Shown: positions 7,351 through 16,693 of the stretch, in pieces
Layout: every line of letters starts with the position of its first letter
Numbering within the stretch: the first letter of the stretch is position 1
DNA from: Flemingiibacterium sp045634005
Lineage (GTDB): Bacteria; Bacillota; Clostridia; Oscillospirales; CAG-272
Assembly: GCA_045634005.1 (NCBI GenBank)
Contig: JAZQZL010000058.1
Span: 1-64,000 of the forward strand
Direction of reading: 5' to 3'
DNA: 64,000 nt
Translations under genes and position numbers: made by a program
Notes under the pieces: generated by a model
Seen by the model: only the letters and a program-made list of their open reading frames with translations
Told to the model about the DNA's origin: nothing
The model's database searches: none

Positions 7351-8955
7351 TTACTGGAAGTTTACGTCGTAGGTCATAACGCCCTTGGCTTCACGCTTGC
7401 CTGCGAGAACCTCAAGTGCCGCATCAACGTTCTTCGCCGCAATACCGCCCATAATAAGGCGAGGCATATGCGGAACCTCCTCGAGGGTGAAGGGATTACC
7501 GAAGTGCACCATCGTGGAGATACGGTTGGTAGCCTGCATTGCACGAAGAAGCGCGGTCATACGGTGAGTGAAGTTATCTGCACCGGTGTATGCAGGAGCC
7601 TCCGCGAAGGTGATGAAGATAACGTCATCGTAACCGAGCGAGTCCTGAAGCACGTTGCAGTTCATGTGGTTCGTCGGGAACTGGTGGATCATACGAACGT
7701 AGGAGTTCGGGAAGAGCTCCATGATCTTCTCGGAGATCTTGTTCGGGAAGTACCACGCGTTGGTGAAGGTGTCAACCGAAACCTTACCCATATCGTTGAT
7801 CTCGCTTTCGTTATGCACAACGAGAACGAAGAAGTATCTCTTGGTAGTATCGATAGCCGCAGACAGTCCGGTGTCACACTTCGTAACTACGGAGTCGGTG
7901 TTGATTCTGTTGAAGGTTGCGAGGTCCTCTTCGGTAAGATCGTCGTACTTCGCTTCCATCGTGAATATCTTGTGCTGCGCCTCGAGAATGCGGCGTACAG
8001 CCTCGTCAAGACGCGCATCGGAGATGATACCCTCGTTGTAGCAGTCAACAAGGTCGTCGTACGACTTGCGCGAGGAGAACCACGGAAGAACAAACTCGTT
8101 ACCTGCCTCGATGCACATACCCTTTGCACGGGTGTCGCCGAACTTCGCCTTGATGCCCATCATATCGAGAGCGTCGGTGATAGCGAAGCCGTCAAAGCCC
8201 TGCTCGCGGATAATACCGATGATCTTCTTCGAGAGGGAGGTCGGGTAAACGGGGTCGATCTTTGCAAATCCGGTGTGACCGGTCATAATACCGTCGAGAA
8301 GGTCTTCCTTCATAAGCTCGAGGTACGGATAGAGGCAATAGTCAAGAAGTTCTTCCTTAGACTGCGTGGAAACTCTCTCCTGCATATGCGAGTCGATACG
8401 GAGCGGGTTATTGCCGCCGGGATAGTGCTTGCCTACGCGGAGCACGCCGCCGTCGCGAAGGCCCTTTGCCTCCGCCTTTGCAAGTGCGGTTACCTTATAC
8501 TTGTCGCATCCGAGCGAGCGGATATTAGTGCCGCAAGCCCCCCAAGCGTCCTGCATATCGAGGATAGGTGCACAAACTACGTTATAGCCCATCATTCTTG
8601 CGGTGACAGCAGTAACCTTACCGAACATGTAAGCAAGCTCCTCGCTGCCCGTCATACCGATAGCGTTGTGTCTGCCGATGAGGTTCTCACCAAGACCGTT
8701 TTCAGCATCGGTCATAATAAGTATCGGGTAATCAGCTGCCGCTCTTACCTTTTCAACAACTTCCTTTGCTCTGGGAGTTGTGGGCGGTACCCAAACCGCG
8801 CCGAGAGAGTGATTTCTGATAAGATTGAGTGTATATTCAAGATTGTCATCATAGCTGTCATAGTTGTCAGTAGGCTTAAGAGGGCGGATGATTCCCGCCA
8901 TTACCATACCAAGCTTTTGGGCTGTTGTAAGCTCTTCGAGTTTTAATTCTTTCAT
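7351..8955 (-). CDS. Glycoside hydrolase family 3 protein, NagZ-like
   Basis: 534 residues. The N-terminal about 330 residues form a GH3 TIM barrel. K176-H177 lie in VGKHYPGG and D188-S-H190 follow. This resembles the KH(F/Y)PG...D(S/T)H loop of NagZ beta-N-acetylglucosaminidases, whose His/Asp pair replaces the usual acid/base. The nucleophile Asp is expected at D261 (ITDALDM). The C-terminal 200 residues resemble the GH3 second domain. No signal peptide, so probably cytoplasmic, hydrolysing an imported beta-glycoside or muropeptide. The substrate is uncertain. Single gene with its own promoter. Confidence 0.85.
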   Translation of the reverse strand: MKELKLEELTTAQKLGMVMAGIIRPLKPTDNYDSYDDNLEYTLNLIRNHSLGAVWVPPTTPRAKEVVEKVRAAADYPILIMTDAENGLGENLIGRHNAIGMTGSEELAYMFGKVTAVTARMMGYNVVCAPILDMQDAWGACGTNIRSLGCDKYKVTALAKAEAKGLRDGGVLRVGKHYPGGNNPLRIDSHMQERVSTQSKEELLDYCLYPYLELMKEDLLDGIMTGHTGFAKIDPVYPTSLSKKIIGIIREQGFDGFAITDALDMMGIKAKFGDTRAKGMCIEAGNEFVLPWFSSRKSYDDLVDCYNEGIISDARLDEAVRRILEAQHKIFTMEAKYDDLTEEDLATFNRINTDSVVTKCDTGLSAAIDTTKRYFFVLVVHNESEINDMGKVSVDTFTNAWYFPNKISEKIMELFPNSYVRMIHQFPTNHMNCNVLQDSLGYDDVIFITFAEAPAYTGADNFTHRMTALLRAMQATNRISTMVHFGNPFTLEEVPHMPRLIMGGIAAKNVDAALEVLAGKREAKGVMTYDVNFQ

Positions 8956-9003
8956 TATTTTACCTCACTTGGAACCAATAGTACAAAAAGTTTTGCCAAA
9001 TAT

Positions 9004-9032
9004 ATTGTATCACACCGCTTTGCACCTGTCAA
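9004..9032 (-). promoter_or_regulatory. Promoter of the GH3 gene
   Basis: Minus strand: TTGACA (9027-9032), 17 bp, TACAAT (9004-9009), 49 nt upstream of the GH3 start codon. Confidence 0.8.
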
Positions 9033-9039
9033 GATAAAA

Positions 9040-9079
9040 TTCGCCGAAAAATCGAAAGGCAAAACGATTTTTCGGCGAA
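9040..9079 (-). terminator. Terminator after hom
   Basis: A 15-bp perfect stem (9040-9054 with 9065-9079) with a 10-nt loop, followed on the minus strand by TTTTAT. It begins 5 nt after the hom stop. Confidence 0.85.
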
Positions 9080-9084
9080 ATATT

Positions 9085-10278
9085 TTAAAGCACGCGCATC
9101 GCAACGAATTTTTCTGCGAGCGTTACACCAATCTCGGTAAGGCTTACCTCACCGGTCACTACTGCGTAAGAGTCCTCGCTGTCCTCGATAACCTCTGCAT
9201 CGAGCATACACAGACAATGATTCGGCTTCTTGTCAAAGCGCAGATACCAGCGCGACTTAAGTCTGTCTGCGGGAAGTATCTCATCGTCACCAAGGCGCTC
9301 CCAAACGGAAGTGTTGTGTATCGGGTGCGAAATATAAGTAGCAATCTCGATAATATCGGAAACTACCGCGCTCGCGGTCGGAAGCTTACCCGCACCGCGG
9401 CCGTAGAACATTACGTCGCCAACTGCGTTGCCGTTGATAAGCACGCCGTTGAATACGTCGGAGATACCCGAAAGCGGATTCGAATGACGCACAAGCGTCG
9501 GTCCGACACACGCGCTTATCTTGCCGTCCACGCGAACAGCCTTACCGATAAGCTTTATCGAAGCGCCGATCTTTGCCGCATTTGCAACGTCGCGAAGGGT
9601 TACGTTTCTGATACCCTCGGTCTTTATCTTTTCGGGCGGAACAAGCTTTCCAAGCGAAATAGCGGAAAGTATCGCAGTCTTGCGGCAGGTGTCGATACCG
9701 TCAACGTCAGCGGAGGGGTCACGCTCTGCGTAGCCCTTCTCCTGCGCCTCTGCAAGAGCGGTGTCAAAATCCTTATTCTCGTTTATCATCTGTGTGAGGA
9801 TATAGTTGGTGGTACCGTTGAGAATACCGTTTACCTCGTTTATATCGTTCGCCGTCAGACAGCTTGCAATCGGGTGAATGACGGGTATACCGCCGCCAAC
9901 GCTCGCCTCGAAAAGATAGCGTACGCCGTTTTCCTTTGCGATCGCAAGGAGCTCGGGACCGAAGGTGGCAACCACCTCTTTGTTGGAGGTGACCACACTC
10001 TTTCCCGCCTTCATCGCCGCGCTCGAAAACTCGAACGCAGGATGCGAGCCTCCCATAAGCTCTGCACAAATCTTTACCTCGGGATCGTTTAATATCACGT
10101 TTACGTCGTGAACTATCTTATCGGCAAAGGGACTGTCCGGAAAATCGCGGAGATCGAGAATATACTTGATGTTTATATCGTCGCCCACGCGCTCGGAAAT
10201 AAGCTTTGCGTTCTGTGTAAGAACCTCTGCCGTTCCGCTGCCTACTACTCCAAAACCGAATATTGCTACGTTTATCAT
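9085..10278 (-). CDS. hom: Homoserine dehydrogenase
   Basis: 397 residues. Hom reduces aspartate semialdehyde to homoserine for threonine and methionine synthesis. The N-terminal NAD(P)-binding motif is FGFGVVGSGTAEVL. The catalytic domain shows SNKEVVAT, the substrate loop GILNGTTNYILT and the signature AxRDPSADVDGIDTCRK. Most bacterial Hom proteins are about 430 residues with a C-terminal ACT domain for threonine feedback; here only some 70 residues follow the catalytic core, so the ACT domain appears short or degenerate. ATG follows AAGGATAATT. It is not next to thrC or thrB. A strong hairpin ends the unit. Confidence 0.93.
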   Translation of the reverse strand: MINVAIFGFGVVGSGTAEVLTQNAKLISERVGDDINIKYILDLRDFPDSPFADKIVHDVNVILNDPEVKICAELMGGSHPAFEFSSAAMKAGKSVVTSNKEVVATFGPELLAIAKENGVRYLFEASVGGGIPVIHPIASCLTANDINEVNGILNGTTNYILTQMINENKDFDTALAEAQEKGYAERDPSADVDGIDTCRKTAILSAISLGKLVPPEKIKTEGIRNVTLRDVANAAKIGASIKLIGKAVRVDGKISACVGPTLVRHSNPLSGISDVFNGVLINGNAVGDVMFYGRGAGKLPTASAVVSDIIEIATYISHPIHNTSVWERLGDDEILPADRLKSRWYLRFDKKPNHCLCMLDAEVIEDSEDSYAVVTGEVSLTEIGVTLAEKFVAMRVL

Positions 10279-10346
10279 TTGTAATTATCCTTTGCGTTTA
10301 TGAAATATGTGCTTTATTTTATACCTTATTTTATGTGTCCGTGCTA

Positions 10347-11783
10347 TCAGGTAAGATAACGCATTATCGCTCTTACAAGAGAATAATCGTCATCGTACGG
10401 CCCATAGCGAAGCGGATTTAAGTCAACGTGCGACGATGCGCTGAGTATCGCCTTTTCTGTCGAGAATGCATTAAAGCCCTTCTTTCCGCGGAAGCGACCG
10501 AGTGCGCTCACGCCTGTACCGCCGAACGAAAGGTTCGGATTAGCAAGCTGTACGATCGTATCGTTTACACAGCCGCAGCCGAAATCAAGACTTTCGAGCA
10601 CGAGCTTTCTCGTTGACTTATCTCTCGTAAAGAGATAGAGTGCTATCGGCTTCGGACGCTTGCGAAGCGTGCTTATCACCGCTCCAATATCATCAAACTC
10701 AAACACGGGAAGTATCGGACCGAAGATCTCCTCGGAAAGAAGCTTCGAGTTCTTATCGATATTTTCCATAAGGGTAAGCGAAATTCTGCCGGTTTCCGTA
10801 TTAGTCTCGCCACCCATAATAACGTCACCGTCCTCGAGATAGTTTATGAGGCGGTCAAAGTGCATACGGTTGATGATCTTCGGATACATCGTGTTGTCGC
10901 ACGGATCGTCAGTACAGAATTTATCGTGATACTCTCTGATATAGGAGAGAAGCTCGTCCTTGACCGAGCTCTCGACGAAGAGATAGTCGGGAGCGATGCT
11001 GGTCTGACCGGAGTTAATAAGCTTGCCCGTAACTATTCTTCTTGCCGCAAGCTTAAGGTTAGCAGTCTTGTCAACGATGCAAGGACTTTTTCCTCCAAGC
11101 TCAAGCACGACGGGGGTAAGCTGCGCCGCCGCTGCCTTCATGACAATACGCGCAACAGCCGCACTGCCGTTATAGAAGATAAGACCGAACTGCCCTGTGC
11201 TTATCGCCTTGATAGCCTCAAAGCTGTCCATATACGCCGCGATATATTCACGGTCGAAGTAACGGTCGATAAGCTCGCAAAGAAGCGCGCTGGTGTTCGG
11301 TGCGTGCTCGGAGAGCTTGAGGATAGTACAGTTGCCTGCCGCGATAGAGGAAATGAGCGGCATCATCGCAAGCTGGAAGGGATAGTTCCACGGCGAGAAT
11401 ATCATAACGAGTCCGCGCGGTGTAGGCTTCTTATAGCTTGCCGACGGGAACATATAAAACGGAGTGGGCACGACCTTAGGGGCATTCCACACCTTCAGAT
11501 GGCGAAGTGTGTAGTTTATTTCCTGATCGACCATACCGATCTCGGTCATATATCCCTCCGCGTTCGACTTACCGAGGTCAGCGCGAAGCGCTTCAAGTAT
11601 AAGTCCCTCGTTATCGCGGATCATTATTTTAAGATTTATGAGAAGCTGACGGCGGAAGGAAAGATCGCGAGTTTTTCCCGTCTGGTAGAATTCACGCTGT
11701 GCAGTAATAATTCTGTCAAGACTGGGAGCGATTGCATTAACGCCGCGCGATTTGTTCTTCTGGTATGTGCCTAATTTACTCAT
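10347..11783 (-). CDS. Aldehyde dehydrogenase family protein with Cys-to-Ser at the catalytic position
   Basis: 478 residues of the class 3 (ALDH3-like) type that oxidises aldehydes with NAD(P)+. The fold markers are present: SPWNYPF, LELGGKSPCIV (general-base Glu), EEIFGPILPV and FGGTGVSALG. The catalytic nucleophile normally sits in GQTCxAPDY. Here codon AGC at 10998-11000 gives GQTSIAPDY, so residue 262 is Ser. This should abolish or strongly change dehydrogenase activity, unless the base call is wrong. ATG at 11783 has GGAGG 7 nt upstream; an earlier start at 11867 was rejected. Monocistronic. Function therefore uncertain. Confidence 0.88.
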   Translation of the reverse strand: MSKLGTYQKNKSRGVNAIAPSLDRIITAQREFYQTGKTRDLSFRRQLLINLKIMIRDNEGLILEALRADLGKSNAEGYMTEIGMVDQEINYTLRHLKVWNAPKVVPTPFYMFPSASYKKPTPRGLVMIFSPWNYPFQLAMMPLISSIAAGNCTILKLSEHAPNTSALLCELIDRYFDREYIAAYMDSFEAIKAISTGQFGLIFYNGSAAVARIVMKAAAAQLTPVVLELGGKSPCIVDKTANLKLAARRIVTGKLINSGQTSIAPDYLFVESSVKDELLSYIREYHDKFCTDDPCDNTMYPKIINRMHFDRLINYLEDGDVIMGGETNTETGRISLTLMENIDKNSKLLSEEIFGPILPVFEFDDIGAVISTLRKRPKPIALYLFTRDKSTRKLVLESLDFGCGCVNDTIVQLANPNLSFGGTGVSALGRFRGKKGFNAFSTEKAILSASSHVDLNPLRYGPYDDDYSLVRAIMRYLT

Positions 11784-11950
11784 CTGTATCCTCCGTGCGC
11801 ATAATTTCATTAAGGGTACACTTTCACTTATACTAATATTATATACCATAAAGTGCGAAAAAAGCAACCCCTTCGGGCAGATTTAATTATTAAAAGTACA
11901 AATTGTGTAAAATGAACCGCGGTGCGGACTAATTCTTATAAAAAAACCAC

Positions 11951-11979
11951 TTGACAAAGAGGGCGCCGAGGTGTATAAT
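11951..11979 (+). promoter_or_regulatory. Promoter of the thrS T-box leader
   Basis: TTGACA (11951-11956), 17 bp, TATAAT (11974-11979), a perfect consensus. Transcription should start near 11986, giving a leader of about 280 nt before thrS. Confidence 0.85.
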
Positions 11980-11985
11980 GTTATA

Positions 11986-12232
11986 AAGGCTGAACGGATA
12001 TGCTTTCGTTTTGCGGTTTCAGAGAGGGGCGCGGTGCTGTGAGCGTCCTACCGTGTGCGATTTGCCAAGACCGCCGTTTATATAAAGCTTCGCGCAGGAA
12101 ATGGCGCGACGGCGCCGCCGTTATACGGACACGCGGTATATGCCGCAGTTATGAGTTAAAAATTCGGGTGGAACCGTGGGAATTATCTCACCCCGAGGGT
12201 ATGATTTTATTATTATGCCTCGGGGTGTTTTT
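11986..12232 (+). promoter_or_regulatory. T-box riboswitch (threonine), with terminator
   Basis: The leader contains an AGAGA element (12021-12025) and a stem I with a GGTGCTGTGA-like apical loop. A candidate specifier ACC (Thr) lies at 12050-12052, followed by the near-invariant T-box sequence GGGTGGAACCGTGGG (12166-12180). A terminator stem (12189-12198 with 12218-12227) is followed by T5. Uncharged tRNA-Thr should pair with the specifier and the T-box bulge and block the terminator, switching thrS on. The specifier assignment is tentative; the downstream gene identity supports threonine. Confidence 0.9.
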
Positions 12233-12268
12233 GTATCCTCGGGCAACACGAAAGGAATGGTATTTACA

Positions 12269-14203
12269 ATGTTCACGATCAAATTTGACGGCATCGACGC
12301 CATTGAGTTCGACGCTCCCATTACCGTCTACGAGGCGGCAAAGGCGCAGAATCTTACCGACCGCTCCTCTCTCGCAGCAAGCGTTAACGGAAACACCGTT
12401 GCTCTTTCCTACGAGCTGAATGCGGACGCAGACGTTAAGATCCTCACCTTCGAGCATGCTGACGGCAAGCACGTTTTCTGGCACACTGCATCGCACATTC
12501 TCGCGCAGGCAGTTAAGCGCCTCTATCCCGCAGCGAAGCTGACTATCGGTCCCGCGATCGACAACGGCTTCTACTACGACATCGACAGCGACGTTGCATT
12601 CACCCCCGACATTCTCGCAAATATCGAGGCTGAAATGCAGAAGATCGTTAAGGAAAACCTCCTTATCGAGCGCTTCACCCTTCCCCGCGATGAAGCTATC
12701 AAGCTTATGACCGAGAAGGACGAGCCCTACAAGGTTCAGCTTATTGAAGAGCTTCCCGAGGGCGAAGAAATTTCCTTCTACAAGCAGGGCGAGTTCACCG
12801 ACCTCTGCGCAGGCCCGCATATCTTCTCGACCGGTGCTGTAAAGGCACTCAAGCTTATCCAGTGCACCGGCGCATATTGGAAGGGCGATCAGGCAAACAA
12901 GCAGCTTCAGCGTATCTACGGCGTTGCATTCCCTGCAAAGGATATGCTTAAGGCTCACCTTGAGGCAGTAGAGGAAGCAAAGAAGCGCGATCACAACAAG
13001 CTCGGCCGTGAGCTCGAGCTCTTCACCACCGTTGACGTTATCGGTCAGGGTCTGCCGATCATGCTTCCCAAGGGCGCAAGAATCGTTCAGCTTCTCCAGA
13101 GATGGATCGAGGACGAGGAACAGAAGCGCGGCTACCTTCTGACTAAGACTCCGCTTATGGCAAAGTCCGACCTTTACAAAATCTCCGGTCACTGGGGACA
13201 CTACAAGGAGGGTATGTTCGTACTCGGCGACGAGGAAAAGGACAAGGAAGTATTCGCACTCCGTCCTATGACCTGTCCCTTCCAGTATCAGGTATTTTTA
13301 AACCGTCAGCGCTCCTACCGTGACCTCCCGATGCGTCTTGGCGAAACCTCCACGCTCTTCCGCAACGAAGATAGCGGCGAGATGCACGGCCTTATCAGAG
13401 TACGTCAGTTCACCATCTCCGAGGGACACCTCATCCTTCGTCCCGAGCAGCTCGAAGAAGAGTTCAAGGGATGCGTTGAGCTTGCAAAGTACACGCTCGA
13501 CACGCTCGGCCTTGGCGAGGACGTCACCTACCGCTTCTCGCAGTGGGACCCTAACAACCGCGACAAGTACGAGGGCACTGACGAGCAGTGGGCAGAGGCA
13601 CAGGATGCTATGAAGAAGATCCTCGACAACCTCGGCATCGAATATGCTGTAGGTATCGGCGAGGCTGCATTCTACGGTCCGAAGCTCGACATTCAGATAA
13701 AGAACGTACACGGCAAGGAAGACACGCTTATCACCATTCAGATCGACCAGCTTCTCGCTGAAAAGTTCGGTATGGAGTACATTGACGTTGACGGTCAGAA
13801 GCGCCGCCCGTACATTATCCACCGCACCTCCGTCGGCTGCTACGAGAGAACCCTCGCACTTCTCATCGAGAAGTACGCAGGCGCGTTCCCGATGTGGCTC
13901 GCACCCACGCAGGTTGCTATTCTCCCCATCGGCTTCGAGCAGCACGAGTACGCAGAAGCGCTTAACGCAAAGCTCGAGGCAGCAGGCATCCGCACCTTCC
14001 TCGACGAGCGCAACGAAAAGATCGGCTACAAGATCCGCTCGGCACAGCTTGACAAGATCCCGTATATGCTCGTTATCGGCGCAAACGAGGTTGAAGCAGG
14101 CACCGTTGCGGTACGTTCGCGCAAGGAGGGCGATCTCGGCGCGATGAGCGGCGACGAGTTCCTTTCCAAGGCACTCACCGAAATCGCAACCAAGGCAAGA
14201 TAA
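12269..14203 (+). CDS. thrS: Threonyl-tRNA synthetase
   Basis: 644 residues, full length. Charges tRNA-Thr. An N-terminal TGS domain (about 1-60) is followed by the second additional (editing) domain, with its HTASHILAQAVKRLYP histidine motif. The class II catalytic core has a zinc-binding Cys at residue 336 (MTCPFQ), MHGLIRVRQF and HRTSVGCYERTLALLIE. A C-terminal anticodon-binding domain closes the protein. The start at 12269 was chosen because the protein then begins MFTIKF, as in the family; upstream ATGs lie inside the T-box or the ribosome binding site. Controlled by the T-box leader; ends at a bidirectional terminator. Confidence 0.97.
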   Translation: MFTIKFDGIDAIEFDAPITVYEAAKAQNLTDRSSLAASVNGNTVALSYELNADADVKILTFEHADGKHVFWHTASHILAQAVKRLYPAAKLTIGPAIDNGFYYDIDSDVAFTPDILANIEAEMQKIVKENLLIERFTLPRDEAIKLMTEKDEPYKVQLIEELPEGEEISFYKQGEFTDLCAGPHIFSTGAVKALKLIQCTGAYWKGDQANKQLQRIYGVAFPAKDMLKAHLEAVEEAKKRDHNKLGRELELFTTVDVIGQGLPIMLPKGARIVQLLQRWIEDEEQKRGYLLTKTPLMAKSDLYKISGHWGHYKEGMFVLGDEEKDKEVFALRPMTCPFQYQVFLNRQRSYRDLPMRLGETSTLFRNEDSGEMHGLIRVRQFTISEGHLILRPEQLEEEFKGCVELAKYTLDTLGLGEDVTYRFSQWDPNNRDKYEGTDEQWAEAQDAMKKILDNLGIEYAVGIGEAAFYGPKLDIQIKNVHGKEDTLITIQIDQLLAEKFGMEYIDVDGQKRRPYIIHRTSVGCYERTLALLIEKYAGAFPMWLAPTQVAILPIGFEQHEYAEALNAKLEAAGIRTFLDERNEKIGYKIRSAQLDKIPYMLVIGANEVEAGTVAVRSRKEGDLGAMSGDEFLSKALTEIATKAR

Positions 14204-14227
14204 GTTAAGTTAAATTAAATAAAAGAA

Positions 14228-14256
14228 AGAGCTCGGCTTGATGCCGAGCTCTTTTT
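14228..14256. terminator. Bidirectional terminator between thrS and leuS
   Basis: A 10-bp stem (14228-14237 with 14243-14252) has a T5 run on the plus strand and an A-rich left flank that becomes a T-run for leuS on the minus strand. Confidence 0.85.
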
Positions 14257-14264
14257 GTATGATT

Positions 14265-16667
14265 TTATCTTACAACGATGTTAACGATCTTGCCGGGAAC
14301 ACTGATTTCCTTAACGATCGTCTTGCCCTCGAGGTACTGTGCCATACGCTCGTCAGCCTTAACGAGTGCGATAGCGTCGTCCTTGGAGGTGTCTGCTGGG
14401 ATTTCCTTGGTGAACTTAAGCTTGCCGCTTACCTGAACTGCGATCTCTACGGTGGAGTCAACAGTCTTAGCATCATCCCACTCGGGCCACTGTGCGAGCG
14501 CGCAAAGCGTCTTGTTGCCGAGAGTTTCCCAAATTTCCTCGCAAAGGTGAGGAGCGAACGGGCAAAGCAAACGAACGAAGATACCGAGCTCGTCGCGAGT
14601 GAGCGATCCAACCTCGTAGATTTCGTTGATGAGGCTCATAAGCGATGCGATCGCGGTGTTGAACTTCATCTCCTCGATGTCACACGAAACCTTCTTAATT
14701 GTCTTGTGGAAGGACGATTCAAGCTTCGCGGTAACGCCCTCACCGTTTGCCATGTCAAGAAGACCTGCAACGCGGTCGAGGAAACGCTTACATCCGCGAA
14801 CGGAGTCCTCATTCCACGGAGCCGCGGAAGCGTAGTCACCCATAAAGAGAATATAAACGCGAAGTACGTCTGCACCGAACTTGTCAACAACCTCGTTGGG
14901 GTCAACGACGTTGCCCTTGGACTTGGACATCTTATCTCCGTCCGGACCGAGGATAAGTCCCTGCGCGGTACGCTTTGCGTACGGCTCGTCAACCGGAACC
15001 TCGCCGATATCGTAGAGGAAGCGGTGCCAGAAGCGAGAGTAGATAAGGTGACGGGTAACGTGCTCCATACCGCCGTTGTACCAGTCAACAGGGAGCCAAT
15101 ATTCGAGCGCTTCCTTGGAGGCAAACGCCTCGGTGTTGTGCGGATCGCAGTAGCGAAGGAAATACCACGACGAGCCCGCCCACTGAGGCATGGTGTCAGT
15201 TTCACGCTTTGCGGGCTGTCCGCACTTCGGGCAGGTGCAGTTTACGAACGAATCGATCTTCGCAAGAGGAGATTCGCCGCCCTCACCGGGTGCAAAGTTC
15301 TCCATATTGGGAAGGCGGAGCGGAAGCTCCTCGTAAGGAACGCCAACCATGCCGCAATGCTCGCAGTGTACTATCGGAATAGGCTCGCCCCAATATCTCT
15401 GACGGTTGAATGCCCAGTCCTTCATCTTGTACTGGATACCCTTTTCGCCAACGCCCTTTTCTGCAAGATATGCGAGCATCTTCGCGATCGCTTCCTTCTT
15501 GGTTGCGATGCCGTTGAGGAATTCGGAGTTGATCATCTCGCCGTCGCCGGTGTAGGCTTCCTTCGAGATATCGCCGCCCTTTATTACCTCGATTATGTCG
15601 ATACCGAACTTCTTTGCGAAGTCGTAGTCACGCTCATCGTGCGCGGGAACTGCCATGATAGCACCCGTGCCGTAGCCCATCATTACGTAGTCGGCAACGT
15701 AGATCGGAATCTCCTTGCCGTTTGCGGGATTGATAGCCGCAAGGCCCTCGATGCGAACACCGGTCTTGTCCTTAACAAGCTGGGTACGCTCCAACTCGGT
15801 CTTCTTTGCACACTCGGTCTTGTAAGCCTCAAGCGCATCCATATTGGTGATGCGGGAAGCGTACTTTTCGATGATAGGATGCTCGGGCGCGATAACCATA
15901 AAGGTTACGCCGAACATCGTGTCGGGACGGGTAGTATAGATACGGAGATAGTCGTCGGTGCCTGCGATAGTGAAGTTTGCAAATGCGCCCTCGGAGCGGC
16001 CGATCCAGTTCTCCTGCTGGAGCTTAACGTTGGGAAGGTAGTCAACCTTGTCAAGTCCCCCGAGAAGCTTGTCAGCATACTCGGTGATGCGCAGATACCA
16101 AACGTCCTTCGACTTCTGAATAATATCGCTGTGGCAGATGTCACACTTACCTCCCTGCGAGTCCTCGTTTGAGAGAACGCACTTACAGCTCGGGCAGTAG
16201 TTAACGAGAGTGGTTGCACGGAACACGAGTCCCTCGTCGAACATCTTTCTGAATATCCACTGGGTCCACTTATAGTAGTCCTCCTCGGTGGTGTCGACAA
16301 CTCTGTCCCAGTCGAACGAGAAGCCTACGCGCTTAAGCTGCGAGGTGAACTTTGCGATGTTGTTGTCAGTAACCTGACGGGGATGGATACCGGTCTTGAT
16401 AGCATAGTTTTCGGTAGGCAGACCGTAAGCGTCGAAGCCTATCGGGAAGAGGACGTTGTAGCCCTGCATTCTTCTCTTGCGGGATACTACCTCAAGTCCG
16501 GAATAAGCCTTGATGTGTCCGACGTGCATACCTGCACCCGACGGATACGGGAACTCAACCAGCGCATAAAACTTCTGCTTTGAGCGATCCTCGGTTGCCT
16601 TGAAAACGCCCTCGGCGTCCCATCTGTCCTGCCACTTCTTTTCAGTGGCGCAAAAATCGTACTTCAT
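14265..16667 (-). CDS. leuS: Leucyl-tRNA synthetase
   Basis: 800 residues, class I synthetase charging tRNA-Leu. The HIGH-type motif is HVGH at residues 48-51 (PYPSGAGMHVGH) and the KMSKS motif is at 579-583. Between them lies the CP1 editing domain with a GVRIEGLAAINP region. Zinc-knuckle cysteines occur at CPSCKCVLSNEDSQGGKCDIC and CEHCGM. The start at 16667 (MKYDFCATEKKW) matches the family; the frame is open for a further 52 codons upstream but crosses the rsfS gap. Last gene of the long leftward cluster, 26 nt after rsfS. No T-box precedes it. Confidence 0.97.
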   Translation of the reverse strand: MKYDFCATEKKWQDRWDAEGVFKATEDRSKQKFYALVEFPYPSGAGMHVGHIKAYSGLEVVSRKRRMQGYNVLFPIGFDAYGLPTENYAIKTGIHPRQVTDNNIAKFTSQLKRVGFSFDWDRVVDTTEEDYYKWTQWIFRKMFDEGLVFRATTLVNYCPSCKCVLSNEDSQGGKCDICHSDIIQKSKDVWYLRITEYADKLLGGLDKVDYLPNVKLQQENWIGRSEGAFANFTIAGTDDYLRIYTTRPDTMFGVTFMVIAPEHPIIEKYASRITNMDALEAYKTECAKKTELERTQLVKDKTGVRIEGLAAINPANGKEIPIYVADYVMMGYGTGAIMAVPAHDERDYDFAKKFGIDIIEVIKGGDISKEAYTGDGEMINSEFLNGIATKKEAIAKMLAYLAEKGVGEKGIQYKMKDWAFNRQRYWGEPIPIVHCEHCGMVGVPYEELPLRLPNMENFAPGEGGESPLAKIDSFVNCTCPKCGQPAKRETDTMPQWAGSSWYFLRYCDPHNTEAFASKEALEYWLPVDWYNGGMEHVTRHLIYSRFWHRFLYDIGEVPVDEPYAKRTAQGLILGPDGDKMSKSKGNVVDPNEVVDKFGADVLRVYILFMGDYASAAPWNEDSVRGCKRFLDRVAGLLDMANGEGVTAKLESSFHKTIKKVSCDIEEMKFNTAIASLMSLINEIYEVGSLTRDELGIFVRLLCPFAPHLCEEIWETLGNKTLCALAQWPEWDDAKTVDSTVEIAVQVSGKLKFTKEIPADTSKDDAIALVKADERMAQYLEGKTIVKEISVPGKIVNIVVR

Positions 16668-16693
16668 TTTTTGAACCTCTATATATGAATTTT

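Noticed and set aside
12000..12419. Open frame through the T-box leader
   Set aside because: It covers structured leader RNA and overlaps thrS in another frame.
14238..16172. A 644-codon open frame antisense to leuS
   Set aside because: Shadow of leuS. No ribosome binding site and no family resemblance.
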